DNA of 29,373 nt from a virus: positions 1 through 29,373 of the IMG/VR virus record IMGVR_UViG_3300025736_000130. One strand, 5' to 3'. The notes under the pieces were generated by a model. It saw nothing but the letters and a program-made list of their open reading frames with translations, did no database searches and was not told where the DNA came from. The position numbers and the translations under genes were made by a program. Position 1 is the stretch's first letter; the number at the start of each line of letters is the position of its first letter. Positions 20,045 through 28,577 of this stretch are shown here, piece after piece.

Positions 20045-21172
20045 ATGGATAAAAACATTTTGCACTATCTAAGTACAATCGAATTAAAGGACGATGGAAG
20101 CACGTCTGATGTTGAGGTATTGAGATCAGGTATATTACAAGATAGAGATTGGAAGATAGAAATGTCAATGCTTAGAGATTATGTCAAGAATTATGAGGGT
20201 AATGTTTATGGAACTGAGATACAAGTAAACAAAGAACATAGGCGTGGGAGCGAGGCAATGGGATGGGTTAAAAGTTTATTCATTAAAGGTCGAAAATTGA
20301 TGGCTACAGTAGAATGGACAGAGCTAGGTCAAGAGGTAATAAGTAAAAAAATATTCAAATTTGTATCCGCAGAACTTGCAATGGAATACCCACACCATAA
20401 AACAGGCGATATAATAAAAAATGTACTTATAGGATTAGCGTTAACAAACGCACCGGCACTAAAAGCACAGACCCCTCTGGCTTTGTCGGAAGAATTAAAT
20501 AGTTTATTCACTAAACATAATAAAGAAAAACATATGTTTGAGAAATACCTAGCATCCATGAAGTTACGAGAAATTGTATCTTTAGAGGATAAAGAACTTT
20601 TAAAGCAAATGCTTGAAGAACTTCCTGTAGAAGAAAAAACCGAGGAAGTTAAAGCTGATGTCGCAGAAGTTGAAGCAAAACCAGAAGAACCAAAAGTAGA
20701 GGAAAAAACAGACGAGGAAAAAGCAACCGAAGCAAAAGCAGAAGCTGACAAAGTCGAAACAGAAAAAAAGGCTGGTGAGGCAGAAACCTTAGCAGAAAAA
20801 CTTGAAGTAAGCAACGAAAAAATTACTTCTCTAAGTGAAAAAATCGAACGCAAGGAATTGGGTGAAGTAGTGTCAGAAAAAATGGTACTATCTGAAACCA
20901 ATTTGACTGGCGTTGTAGCAGAAAAACAAGACTCAATTGTAGATTTTATGTTAAGTCTAAACGAAGAACAGAGGAATAATTTCAATGAAATTATGTCAGC
21001 TGTCAAAACAGTAGATTTAAGTGAAATCGGATCAACAAAAGTTGAAACAAAAGTAGAAGGTGAAGACTTGGAAGAAAAAGTCGTTAATCGTACAAACGAA
21101 TTAATGGCAGAAGATAAGGAGTTAAATCTTATTGACGCGCAAAAGAAAGCCATGTCAGAACTAGACAAATAA
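20045..21172 (+). CDS. Mu I-like prohead protease with C-terminal scaffold
   Basis: This 375-residue protein. The N-terminal 150 residues show the Mu gpI-like (phage I protein, PF10123) pattern: VNKEHRRGSEAMGWVKSLFI, ELGQEVISKKIFKFVSAELA and IGLALTNAPAL. These proteases cleave scaffold and head proteins during prohead maturation. Residues about 175-375 are a Glu/Lys/Ala-rich, largely coiled-coil, low-complexity scaffold (EEVKADVAEVEAKPEEP and on). In Mu the scaffold is also made separately from an internal start in the same frame. Here ATG 20534 (MFEKYLASMKLREIV) lies exactly at the domain boundary and could serve. The decoration and major capsid genes follow, as in Mu-like head operons. Confidence 0.8.
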   Translation: MDKNILHYLSTIELKDDGSTSDVEVLRSGILQDRDWKIEMSMLRDYVKNYEGNVYGTEIQVNKEHRRGSEAMGWVKSLFIKGRKLMATVEWTELGQEVISKKIFKFVSAELAMEYPHHKTGDIIKNVLIGLALTNAPALKAQTPLALSEELNSLFTKHNKEKHMFEKYLASMKLREIVSLEDKELLKQMLEELPVEEKTEEVKADVAEVEAKPEEPKVEEKTDEEKATEAKAEADKVETEKKAGEAETLAEKLEVSNEKITSLSEKIERKELGEVVSEKMVLSETNLTGVVAEKQDSIVDFMLSLNEEQRNNFNEIMSAVKTVDLSEIGSTKVETKVEGEDLEEKVVNRTNELMAEDKELNLIDAQKKAMSELDK

Positions 21173-21195
21173 TTAATTCATAAACATATAAAGAT

Positions 21196-21624
21196 ATGTC
21201 AGATATAACTCTAGCAACAGAGGAAGGCAAAATAGATTTAAGCCGACCTACTGGAACTGATTTGAGTTCAAGCCAATATTATATTGTTAAGCATGACTCA
21301 AGTGAGGAAGTTGTACTTTCCGGGGCCGCTGATTCTTCTCTAGGTGTATTGCAAAATGCCCCAGATGGATCAACTAACGAGGCAACCGCACAAGTACGTG
21401 TCCAAGGTATTACAAAAGTAAAAGCAGCTGCAACTGTTGCATTTGGTGATTATATTACTCCAGACGCAAGTGGTACAGCAGTAGTAGCAACCGCTGGTCA
21501 AGAATTTATGGCCAAAGCATTAGGTAGTGGTGATAGTGGAGATTTGCTTGCTGTACAATTGATGTTTGGCCAAGTAGACACACCATCTGTACAATTGATG
21601 TTTGGCCAAGTAGACACACCATAG
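21196..21624 (+). CDS. capsid decoration-like protein (DUF2190-like)
   Basis: This 142-residue protein is mostly small and hydrophobic residues (QYYIVKHDSSEEVVLSGAAD, LGVLQNAP, VQGITKVKAAATVAFGDYIT, GSGDSGDLLAVQLM). It resembles DUF2190 and other trimeric head-decoration proteins, which bind the capsid surface and stabilise it; it lies, as these do, between the protease and the major capsid gene. The last 24 codons are two exact copies of a 12-codon unit (VQLMFGQVDTP plus Ser), so the original protein probably ended with one copy. Exact family is moderately certain. Confidence 0.7.
   Translation: MSDITLATEEGKIDLSRPTGTDLSSSQYYIVKHDSSEEVVLSGAADSSLGVLQNAPDGSTNEATAQVRVQGITKVKAAATVAFGDYITPDASGTAVVATAGQEFMAKALGSGDSGDLLAVQLMFGQVDTPSVQLMFGQVDTP
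21551..21622 (+). repeat. perfect 36-base tandem duplication
   Basis: Bases 21551-21586 are repeated exactly at 21587-21622, adding 12 codons to the end of the decoration-like protein. The stop TAG (21622-21624) lies just after. With no base difference it is either very recent or an assembly or library artefact. Confidence 0.95.
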
Positions 21625-21663
21625 TTCGAAGGTAAGAATATAATTCAAATAAATTAAACTTTT

Positions 21664-22602
21664 ATGAAACCTAATCTAGGCGACGCAAAGGTTGATAAGA
21701 TATTGTCACAATTCTCACAAATGTATAGAAATGAGAATTATATCTGTGAAAAAATCTTACCGACTCTTAAAGTCAAAGAAAAATCAGGTAAATACGCACA
21801 GTATGGTAAAGAGAATTTACGTACTTACACAGACCAAATCTTCCGAGCTCCGGGTACACGCGCAATGAGCATGGATTATAGTGTATCACAAGGTGATTAT
21901 CTATGTCGTGAAAGGTCACTAGAAAAGCTAGTACCGGATGAAATGGTAAACAACACTGACGATCCGTATGATCCAAAGAGAGATGCAGTAGAATTTTTGA
22001 TGGATGCTATCTGGATCAACCAAGAGCGTGCATTGGCAACTACAATGTCAGATAATAGTGTAATGACAAGTTACACAACATTATCAGGTACATCACAATG
22101 GAGCGATTATGTAAATTCAGATCCATTGGGAGATATTAGAACTGGTATCAACGCAATGCGTACCGCAGCAGTTCAAAAACCAAACGTAATGGTATTGAGT
22201 TATGCAACTTACATCAAATTGATTGACCATCCAGATGTTCGTGAGCAAGTTAAATACACAAATGGTGGTCAATTAGGTGAAGATGCTTTTACTTCTTTCT
22301 TGAAGAAACATTTTAGACTAGAAGACGTTTATATTGCAGACGCAGTATATAATTCAGCTGACGAAGGTCAAACTGATAGTCTAGCAGATGTATGGGGCAA
22401 ACACGCTTGGTTGATTTACCGAACACCTCGACCAACATTGATGAAGGCAACATTTGGTCTAACTCTATTCGATGTATCAAGAAAAGTAGATACCTATCGT
22501 GAAGAACCAAAATTGTCTGATGTTGTTAGACAGAGATATAGCTATGATCAGAACATGTTTGATGTAAATCTAGCTTACTTTATCGAGAACGCAGTAGCGT
22601 AG
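21664..22602 (+). CDS. major capsid protein
   Basis: This 312-residue protein is built like the Mu gpT/HK97-fold coat group: an N-terminal region (VDKILSQFSQMYRNENYICE, ILPTLKVKEKSGKYAQYGKE), a central helix (NQERALATTMSDNS), the motif PNVMVLSYATYIKLIDHPDV, and a C-terminal domain with WLIYRTPRPTLMKATFGLTL and YSYDQNMFDVNLAYFIENAV. Hundreds of copies form the icosahedral shell. Position after protease and decoration genes supports it. There is no cleavable extension, as expected when a separate scaffold is used. The start lacks a Shine-Dalgarno sequence. Confidence 0.9.
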   Translation: MKPNLGDAKVDKILSQFSQMYRNENYICEKILPTLKVKEKSGKYAQYGKENLRTYTDQIFRAPGTRAMSMDYSVSQGDYLCRERSLEKLVPDEMVNNTDDPYDPKRDAVEFLMDAIWINQERALATTMSDNSVMTSYTTLSGTSQWSDYVNSDPLGDIRTGINAMRTAAVQKPNVMVLSYATYIKLIDHPDVREQVKYTNGGQLGEDAFTSFLKKHFRLEDVYIADAVYNSADEGQTDSLADVWGKHAWLIYRTPRPTLMKATFGLTLFDVSRKVDTYREEPKLSDVVRQRYSYDQNMFDVNLAYFIENAVA

Positions 22603-22623
22603 AATTATCTAAAGTAGCGGTGT

Positions 22624-22660
22624 GGGAGTCCGCCAGTCCGTAGGGCAAAACAAAACTCCC
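22624..22660 (+). promoter_or_regulatory. hairpin between capsid and fibre genes
   Basis: GGGAGT (22624-22629) pairs exactly with ACTCCC (22655-22660) around a 25-base loop; only two T follow, so termination is doubtful. It may be a stability or processing element that lets the capsid message accumulate. Confidence 0.45.
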
Positions 22661-22673
22661 TTGATAAATAAAT

Positions 22674-24797
22674 ATGACTTATAGAAAATATAGAACAAAA
22701 GAAACTGCCAAATTCTTTCAACCAATTGGCAATTCAGAAACACCCGATACAACCGCAGTAACTGTCATTGAAAAAGATAGTTCTGATAATGTTTTGCGTG
22801 CCACTGGTACAACTGTACCGGGGTCCGAAGCAGGTTTTTCTAAAGGGTGTATTTTTATTAAGACCGATGCCGGAGCTGGCACAGAAGGTTTTTATAGAAA
22901 TATTGGTACAACCGCCGCCTCATCTTTTGAGGCACTAGATACAATTACTCCAACTGAAATTGCATTAGCAGAAGGTAGTGTATTATTGGGTAATGCCTCT
23001 AGTAAAGCCGCAGCATTTGACGCTTCTGGTGATACCAAAGTGTTAGTTGGAAATGCAACTACTATAACATCTGTCGCATTGAGTGGCGATGTAACAATGG
23101 CGAATGATGGTGCCACAACTGTCGCCGCTCTTGATTTAGAAACAGCTACTGTGACCAACATTACAGACACAGAGTTGTTAATTGGTACCGGAGCTGGGAC
23201 TGCTAATTTTGCAACATTAAGTGGTGATGTAACTATAGCAAATACTGGCGATGCAACCGTTGCCGCTCTCGACCTTGAAACCGCCACAGTTACTAACATA
23301 GTAGATACCGAAATAATGATCGGTACTGGTGCTGGCACAGCAAACTTTGCTGTCATGAGCGGAGAAATTACAATGACAAATGGTGGTGTAACAACTGTTG
23401 GAGTATTAGCTTCTGGAAAGATTGTAAGAGCAACAAATGATACAGCAGTAGGTGCTTCATTTATTTTGGATCATGTATCGGCAAGCCCAGCGGCACTTGA
23501 TGTTATTGGAACTTTAATTGGTAGAGGACAAAATAGTATTTCTGGTATTGTGGATTATGGTACAATTGGATTTGGAATTGTAAGTGCAACTAGCGGGACA
23601 GAAATTGGTGGATTATCAGTAACATTGCAAAATGGTAGTGGTGCATATCCAACAAACGCACAATTCACAATCAACGGTGGAAGTGGAGGTATTGGTGTGA
23701 CTCGTGAAAATGAAGCTGCAGAAGGTGCAGCAATTACATTGACACAAGTATCTGCAACTGCGGCAGCCAATGATGAAGTTGGTTATGTTAAATTTGTTGG
23801 AAACAACGATGATAGCCCAGTTGATTTAGTAGAATATGCACAAATTGCTGGAATTATAACTGATGTCACTAATGACGCAGAATTTGGTCAAGGTAGATTC
23901 AAAGCTATCAATGGTACAGGAACAACGGAAGTAGCCGGTGGATGGGCAAATAATGGCTCATATGGTCAGCTTATTGCAGGTTCAGGTTCTGGACAAGGTG
24001 AATTTGTTTCTATGGGGGATAACGATGTTATTCTTGCAACAGGTAATGCAGTCACAGGATCACTTACCATTACTGATGGTGCTGACGGAGCAATTACACT
24101 TGCACCAAACGGAGCTGGTACAATTGAATTAGAAGCAGTTACTAATTTTTCATCCACAGTTAATCATGGAACTTTTGCAAGCCCAACTACAATTGTAAAA
24201 GATGTTCCTTTGATTATGATAAGTGGTGATGTAGTTGCAGACCAAACATCTGGAGTTACAAGAGGAGCTTGGTTTAGAACAAAAGTAAGTGCAGCTCAAT
24301 CAACTTGCTCTATTTTAGGGATAGAAGCACAATGTAGAATTAACGATGCAGCAACTTTAGGAGCTGGGCAATTCACAGGAAGTTGGAATTATTTTGAACA
24401 ATCTGGTACAACTGCTTTAAACACAGGATGTCTTGCTTCAGGAGCGTCAAACACTGTGGAAACAGCATCTACCTTCACTATTGATAGTGGAGCAATACTT
24501 GCTGGACAAGTAATTGATTCATCAGTTGATGCAGGCATTATCAATAATGGAACCTTTGTTGCTTTATACATTAAGAAAGGATCTGGTAAACTTGATTTTG
24601 TAAATGGTATTGAATTTACTGATTGTTTGAGTGATAATGTATTCAAATTTGCTGATGATGGAGAAGTCTGTAATGATACTGATACTGGTGCAGCAGCAAG
24701 TTTAGATAAAGATGATATTTCTGGTTACATAACTGTGGAAACAGGTACTGCAACAAGATATATTTATACTTTTGCAGCCAAACCTAGTGCAGTCTAA
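22674..24797 (+). CDS. large repetitive fibre-like structural protein
   Basis: This 707-residue protein is rich in Gly, Ala, Thr and Asp with strong beta-repeat character. Residues about 136-245 hold two and a half copies of a 46-residue unit beginning [LM]SGDVT or [LM]SGEIT and ending GTGAGTANFA. The remainder has further loosely repeated segments with IGTLIGRGQNSISGIVDYGT, GGSGGIGVTRENEAAEGAAI and a C-terminal strand-rich region. This type is typical of trimeric phage fibres and collar or head appendages. It is the first gene after the capsid gene, where connector and tail genes are expected, so it may attach directly to the head or neck. Receptor specificity is unknown. Confidence 0.7.
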   Translation: MTYRKYRTKETAKFFQPIGNSETPDTTAVTVIEKDSSDNVLRATGTTVPGSEAGFSKGCIFIKTDAGAGTEGFYRNIGTTAASSFEALDTITPTEIALAEGSVLLGNASSKAAAFDASGDTKVLVGNATTITSVALSGDVTMANDGATTVAALDLETATVTNITDTELLIGTGAGTANFATLSGDVTIANTGDATVAALDLETATVTNIVDTEIMIGTGAGTANFAVMSGEITMTNGGVTTVGVLASGKIVRATNDTAVGASFILDHVSASPAALDVIGTLIGRGQNSISGIVDYGTIGFGIVSATSGTEIGGLSVTLQNGSGAYPTNAQFTINGGSGGIGVTRENEAAEGAAITLTQVSATAAANDEVGYVKFVGNNDDSPVDLVEYAQIAGIITDVTNDAEFGQGRFKAINGTGTTEVAGGWANNGSYGQLIAGSGSGQGEFVSMGDNDVILATGNAVTGSLTITDGADGAITLAPNGAGTIELEAVTNFSSTVNHGTFASPTTIVKDVPLIMISGDVVADQTSGVTRGAWFRTKVSAAQSTCSILGIEAQCRINDAATLGAGQFTGSWNYFEQSGTTALNTGCLASGASNTVETASTFTIDSGAILAGQVIDSSVDAGIINNGTFVALYIKKGSGKLDFVNGIEFTDCLSDNVFKFADDGEVCNDTDTGAAASLDKDDISGYITVETGTATRYIYTFAAKPSAV
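23079..23402 (+). repeat. 138-base protein-level repeats (two full, one partial)
   Basis: Units start at 23079, 23217 and 23355, period 138 bases (46 codons). The protein copies are nearly identical, but most third codon positions differ: in the V-A-A-L-D-L-E-T-A-T-V-T-N-I block ten of 14 codons differ while all residues are the same. Confidence 0.9.
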
Positions 24798-24807
24798 ATT
24801 GTCGTTT

Positions 24808-24830
24808 AAGCCCCATTTGGGGCTTTATAG
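24808..24830 (+). terminator. intrinsic terminator after the first fibre gene
   Basis: AAGCCCC (24808-24814), loop ATTT, GGGGCTT (24819-24825), then TATAG: a strong GC stem with a weak T tail. Located 11 bases after the stop of the fibre gene, so it likely ends the capsid-fibre transcript. Confidence 0.75.
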
Positions 24831-24845
24831 GGTAATTTAACATAT

Positions 24846-25043
24846 ATGACTAAAACACCTCGTAAAACGCAGAATATCAATGAATTAGGGACTATAAAGA
24901 GAGTTGTAGACCACAAAAAGCACGAATATAGAATGGCAACGTCAGTAAAATATAAAGGGGTGATATATAGAAAAGGCGATGCTGTCATACTTCAAGGAAA
25001 ATTATTAAATATCTTTTTAGATAATAATTATATAATAGGATAA
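24846..25043 (+). CDS. small protein with the same C-terminal unit as the 19518 product
   Basis: This 65-residue protein has a basic N-terminal tail (KTPRKTQNINELGTIKRVVD) and then SVKYKGVIYRKGDAVILQGK with a LNIFLDNNYI ending. This lines up with the C terminus of the product of gene 19518 (hydrophobic, K-x-x-G-x-x-Y-x-x-G then a helix and NYI/GYI), so the two share a small beta-helix unit. It lies between two appendage genes, three bases before the next ATG, and could be an attachment adaptor. That function is inferred only from the sharing and position. Confidence 0.6.
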   Translation: MTKTPRKTQNINELGTIKRVVDHKKHEYRMATSVKYKGVIYRKGDAVILQGKLLNIFLDNNYIIG

Positions 25044-25046
25044 TAT

Positions 25047-26105
25047 ATGAAAAATAACGCAGACGAACTTTCATTGGAAATAAACTCTTCCGCTGAAATA
25101 CAATCAATAACATCGGAAACAATCGCAATTACCGCCGGAGTTGCTGGTGTGGTAGTAGAATCCCAGTTTGGTAGCTTTCCAATAAGAAACAGCCAGGGGG
25201 GAAAATTAGGTGGGTATGGTGATACAAGCATATCACTTACATCGACCGCTTTTGATACAGAAGTAGCCTATGGTACAGCCGATGCTGATTTAGCAAACGG
25301 TGAATTTTGGGTAGATTATTTGAATGGCATTTTAAGAGGTAAAAAGAAAGATGCATCAACGTCAATGACTTCTGATTATAAAATTGTAATGCTTAATATT
25401 TCAGTAGATGAAATAGAAGTTACAGCTAGTCAAAACATAGAAGAATTGGGTGGAAATGCAATTGATTTAGAAGATGGTGCAGTTGATGTTGGCACACAGA
25501 GAATGACTCTTGCAAGCGATGATCCAGCGGTGGCAAGTTTAGATCTTATTGATGATGCAATTTATACAGATGGAGCTGGCACACCATCAAAGGGCATGTT
25601 AATAATGGGAAATGACGGAACTAATCCACAAGCGTTGAGTTGCAACACTGATGGAGAATTAAAAGTTAATTTGGAAACTTCTGATATTGAAATAGGAGCT
25701 GTTGAATTAAAAAATGGAACGACTGATGATAGGGCCATCATAAAAGATGGAAATACAGCAGCAATCGCCGATGATGCTCTTATTGTGGCAGATCCAAATG
25801 TGTTGGCCTCTTTAACAGCAGTTGCAATTCCAACCACCCTAACAGGTGGAGAAAAAACAGTAACAACAGGTGGGACAGCAGAAGCCTTAGGGACAACACT
25901 TGCAACTAAAACAATCTATATTAGAGCAAAGTCAACAAATACTAATGATGTTTTTGTCGGGGATAGCGCGGTGGACAAAGATACAAACAAACAAATTATT
26001 TTGTCAGCAAATGATAGTATTACAATAAATATTGCAAATAGAATGACTGTTTATGTAGATGTGACAACTAACGGAGAAGGCGTAGACTATCTGGTAATGT
26101 CATAA
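25047..26105 (+). CDS. fibre-like structural protein
   Basis: This 352-residue protein is rich in Thr, Asp and Ala. Middle residues (VDVGTQRMTLASDDPAVASL, then IDDAIYTDGAG) match a segment I know from many phage structural proteins, where G-T-Q-R-x-T-L-A-S-D-D-P-A-V is strongly conserved. The C-terminal 100 residues (LTGGEKTVTTGG, TKTIYIRAKSTNTNDVFVGD, SANDSITINIAN, MTVYVDVTTNGEG) form a jelly-roll-like beta domain common in phage head- and tail-surface proteins. It has a short upstream GGATAAT region but no ideal ribosome site. A role in host or surface binding is likely. Confidence 0.7.
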   Translation: MKNNADELSLEINSSAEIQSITSETIAITAGVAGVVVESQFGSFPIRNSQGGKLGGYGDTSISLTSTAFDTEVAYGTADADLANGEFWVDYLNGILRGKKKDASTSMTSDYKIVMLNISVDEIEVTASQNIEELGGNAIDLEDGAVDVGTQRMTLASDDPAVASLDLIDDAIYTDGAGTPSKGMLIMGNDGTNPQALSCNTDGELKVNLETSDIEIGAVELKNGTTDDRAIIKDGNTAAIADDALIVADPNVLASLTAVAIPTTLTGGEKTVTTGGTAEALGTTLATKTIYIRAKSTNTNDVFVGDSAVDKDTNKQIILSANDSITINIANRMTVYVDVTTNGEGVDYLVMS

Positions 26106-26145
26106 TTCATTTATACCGTAATCATCCGGTTTATACAAAATTTAT

Positions 26146-27933
26146 ATGGATAATCTAACAGTAAGACCATGGCCACCTTTCAAAAGACATGGAACAACAA
26201 TTACACAGCGGATTACAGGAGATGATATGTCTATAGTAGACGAATCAGCAAGGATAACTAATCTTATAGAAATTCAGGCTGGTTCTGCTTCCACTCCAGT
26301 AATAACAGATACAATTGGAAGTATCAAGTCAACAATATATTCAACTGGCGATAATGCTGCAATTATTGGTTCTAACATTTCAGCTGGTACTGAAAATTTT
26401 GTAGTGTTAGCAAGTCATTATGGTTTAGTAACTGGTCATCCATCTGATAACGCAAATTCTTTTATAGCAGGTTTTGCCCCATTTTTAACTAATACTCAAG
26501 GTACTGCCACGAAATCTGGAATGTATCTTGGTGATTATGGAGCTGGTGCGATATGGGATTATGTTATACATAGTCAGGTTGGGGCTAATATAGCCTTGTA
26601 CGAAGCAGTTAATGACGCAAATCCTTCGTGGAAATTTGGGGCTTCTACTACAGAAAATTTGAATATACAGACTTATTACGATGCAGGAACGCAATTAATA
26701 GACTTTGTATTATTTCAAACTGATACAGCTGGTGTTGGTGCCAATAAAGGCAAGTTTAAATTTAATGTAGATGGAGCAGATATATTTCAAATTTTAGATA
26801 CTGGAATTTTTGTTACTGGTACAATTTCGAGTGCGGATTTAAGTTTAGCAGGTGGTATTATACAAGAACCTACAGCCCCAGGTGTTCTTTATGAAATGGC
26901 ACTTGAAACAGAATGGACAACTGGCGGTTTGATTGATGCTTCTTTTGGTAGTGCAACTACCTTGTCAGGTGAAATAAATGGTATTTGGTTAGACTTTGGT
27001 AAGAATGTAACTGCTACAGGACAAAGTGTATATGGATTCGGAATTGATATGCCAGCAGTTACTAATACTGGTGCAGGTGTTTATGAATATATTGGATACG
27101 GAGTCTATGGTGATGAAATTATTCAAAATACTGCAGCAGGTGTGAACGATTTTATCGGTTTTGATGTAGAATTACCAGATACTACAGCAACAACAGGTAA
27201 TGTAAATGCTTATGGTCTTAAAGTGACTGGTGGAACTAAAACAAGCGGACTTCAAGTTGGTGTTTATGTTAGTATGAACGCTGCTACTGATACTGCTGTT
27301 CATATAGACCAAGGTATAGCACAGTTTGATAATAACATAGTATTTGGTGATGAAACAGTTGATATAGGAACAACTAGTATTGGATTGAACGATTTACATT
27401 TCGGATCAGGTGGAATTATTAATTTCGATGGCGGTGATGTAACAATCACTCATTCAGCAGCCAAACTAACTTGGGGTGGAGATGGTGCTGTAGAGATTGA
27501 TTTCAATAATCACGAAATGACGAATGTTGATATTGATTCAGGTACTATTGATGTTGTCAATATAGGTGCAGGTACACCAGGTACGGGTGCATTCACAAAC
27601 CTAAGTGCTAATGGTGCAAACTTTAGAGGTCGTATGGCGGTGGGTGCAGCAGATTATAATCCATCAGCTTATACAGATGATTATATCATTGCAGTTGATA
27701 ATACAGCAGCAGCTAGAGCAGTCACGATTAGTACAGAAGATGAGGATTCAGGATCAGCAACTGCACCTAGAATGTTTATTATTAAAGATGAAAAGGGTGC
27801 TTGTGCAACGAATAATATAACCGTATCACTTGAAAGTGGTGGAACAATTGATGGTGGGGCTACTTATGTGATGAAAGCTAAAGACCAAGCAATAACTTTA
27901 TATATTGATGGTACTAATGCTTATATAATTTAA
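26146..27933 (+). CDS. large fibre-like structural protein
   Basis: This 595-residue protein has a polar N terminus (VRPWPPFKRHGTTITQRITG) and long beta-rich segments with Gly/Thr/Asn repeats. Its C-terminal tip of about 90 residues (YNPSAYTDDYIIAVDNTAAA, then PRMFIIKDEKGACATNNITV and TLYIDGTNAYII) is one I recognise as a widespread terminal module of tail-fibre proteins. Tips of this sort are trimerised and contact the host surface. It has one Cys only and no membrane segment. The order N-terminal anchor, shaft, conserved tip supports a fibre. The 40-base gap before it holds only a weak inverted repeat (ACCG/CGGT). Confidence 0.72.
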   Translation: MDNLTVRPWPPFKRHGTTITQRITGDDMSIVDESARITNLIEIQAGSASTPVITDTIGSIKSTIYSTGDNAAIIGSNISAGTENFVVLASHYGLVTGHPSDNANSFIAGFAPFLTNTQGTATKSGMYLGDYGAGAIWDYVIHSQVGANIALYEAVNDANPSWKFGASTTENLNIQTYYDAGTQLIDFVLFQTDTAGVGANKGKFKFNVDGADIFQILDTGIFVTGTISSADLSLAGGIIQEPTAPGVLYEMALETEWTTGGLIDASFGSATTLSGEINGIWLDFGKNVTATGQSVYGFGIDMPAVTNTGAGVYEYIGYGVYGDEIIQNTAAGVNDFIGFDVELPDTTATTGNVNAYGLKVTGGTKTSGLQVGVYVSMNAATDTAVHIDQGIAQFDNNIVFGDETVDIGTTSIGLNDLHFGSGGIINFDGGDVTITHSAAKLTWGGDGAVEIDFNNHEMTNVDIDSGTIDVVNIGAGTPGTGAFTNLSANGANFRGRMAVGAADYNPSAYTDDYIIAVDNTAAARAVTISTEDEDSGSATAPRMFIIKDEKGACATNNITVSLESGGTIDGGATYVMKAKDQAITLYIDGTNAYII

Positions 27934-27934
27934 T

Positions 27935-28040
27935 ATGGCTTATATACCTATTCAACGCAAATACTAGAATAAGTGCAAGTGCATATGGTGGCACAGCAGG
28001 TAAAACTATAAAAGTTTGGTTAGAAATTCAAGAAATTTAA
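27935..28040 (+). pseudogene. frameshifted remnant of a fibre tip or small gene
   Basis: From ATG 27935 the frame ends after ten codons at TAG 27965-27967. The overlapping frame beginning near 27945 continues to TAA 28038-28040 and reads NANTRISASAYGGTAGKTIK and VWLEIQEI, which has the look of a beta-strand tip of a fibre protein. Joining the two by one extra or missing base near 27953 would give a peptide of about 35 residues. It is therefore a decayed gene, a leftover of an exchanged fibre tip, or a sequence error in an A/C-rich spot. Confidence 0.4.
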
Positions 28041-28050
28041 TAATAAAAAT

Positions 28051-28575
28051 ATGTCATACAAATCACAAAAAACAGAGACTGTCCTTATCCCTATTGAATG
28101 GGCTGAAGACGGAACTTCTGCACCAGATGCAGCAGAATTAGTAACAGATACTAACGGTAAAATTAGAGTTAGACAATTCGCTGGTGATTCTAGTCAGGAT
28201 GTTCGTATTCCTTGGCAAGTACCAGCAGATATAGTTGTAGCTGATGGTATTAAGTTTACAGTAAATTGTGTAGTAACAAACGCAACAGGACCAAGTAACG
28301 AGGAGATAGAGTTCAAGATGTCAGGTTACTGTTCAGGTGATAACGATACTTTAACAGGTACGTTCGGAGATGAGATAGCTTCCAACGATACAGCTATCAC
28401 AGCACCACAGGACGATATTCTAATTACACCTCAAAGTACCAAAGTTACTGTTACAGGATTAGCATCTGGTGAGTTAGCTATGCTTTACTTTTATCGTGAT
28501 CACGATGGTAACGATGATTATGCACAGAAGATAGGTGTATCAGGGATAGTAATTGAATATACTAAAACATTATAA
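28051..28575 (+). CDS. structural protein, appendage block
   Basis: This 174-residue protein begins MSYKSQKTETVLIPIEWAED and is composed of alternating strands (IKFTVNCVVTNATGPSNEE, SGELAMLYFYRDHDGNDDYA) with an acidic middle, ending GVSGIVIEYTKTL. Comparable short jelly-roll proteins occur in the tail/appendage blocks of environmental phages; some are assigned as minor capsid or baseplate-surface proteins. It has no Cys-rich site, signal peptide or enzyme motif. It is followed after two bases by the lectin-like gene, so the two are probably a pair. Function not established. Confidence 0.55.
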   Translation: MSYKSQKTETVLIPIEWAEDGTSAPDAAELVTDTNGKIRVRQFAGDSSQDVRIPWQVPADIVVADGIKFTVNCVVTNATGPSNEEIEFKMSGYCSGDNDTLTGTFGDEIASNDTAITAPQDDILITPQSTKVTVTGLASGELAMLYFYRDHDGNDDYAQKIGVSGIVIEYTKTL

Positions 28576-28577
28576 AT

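Noticed and set aside
20329-21168. 279-residue open frame on the minus strand
   Set aside because: It lies over the low-complexity Glu/Lys scaffold part of the protease gene, is Ser/Phe-rich as expected from reverse reading, and all other genes run on the + strand.
22892-23356. 154-residue minus-strand open frame
   Set aside because: Reverse reading of the Ala/Thr/Gly-rich repeats of the fibre gene.
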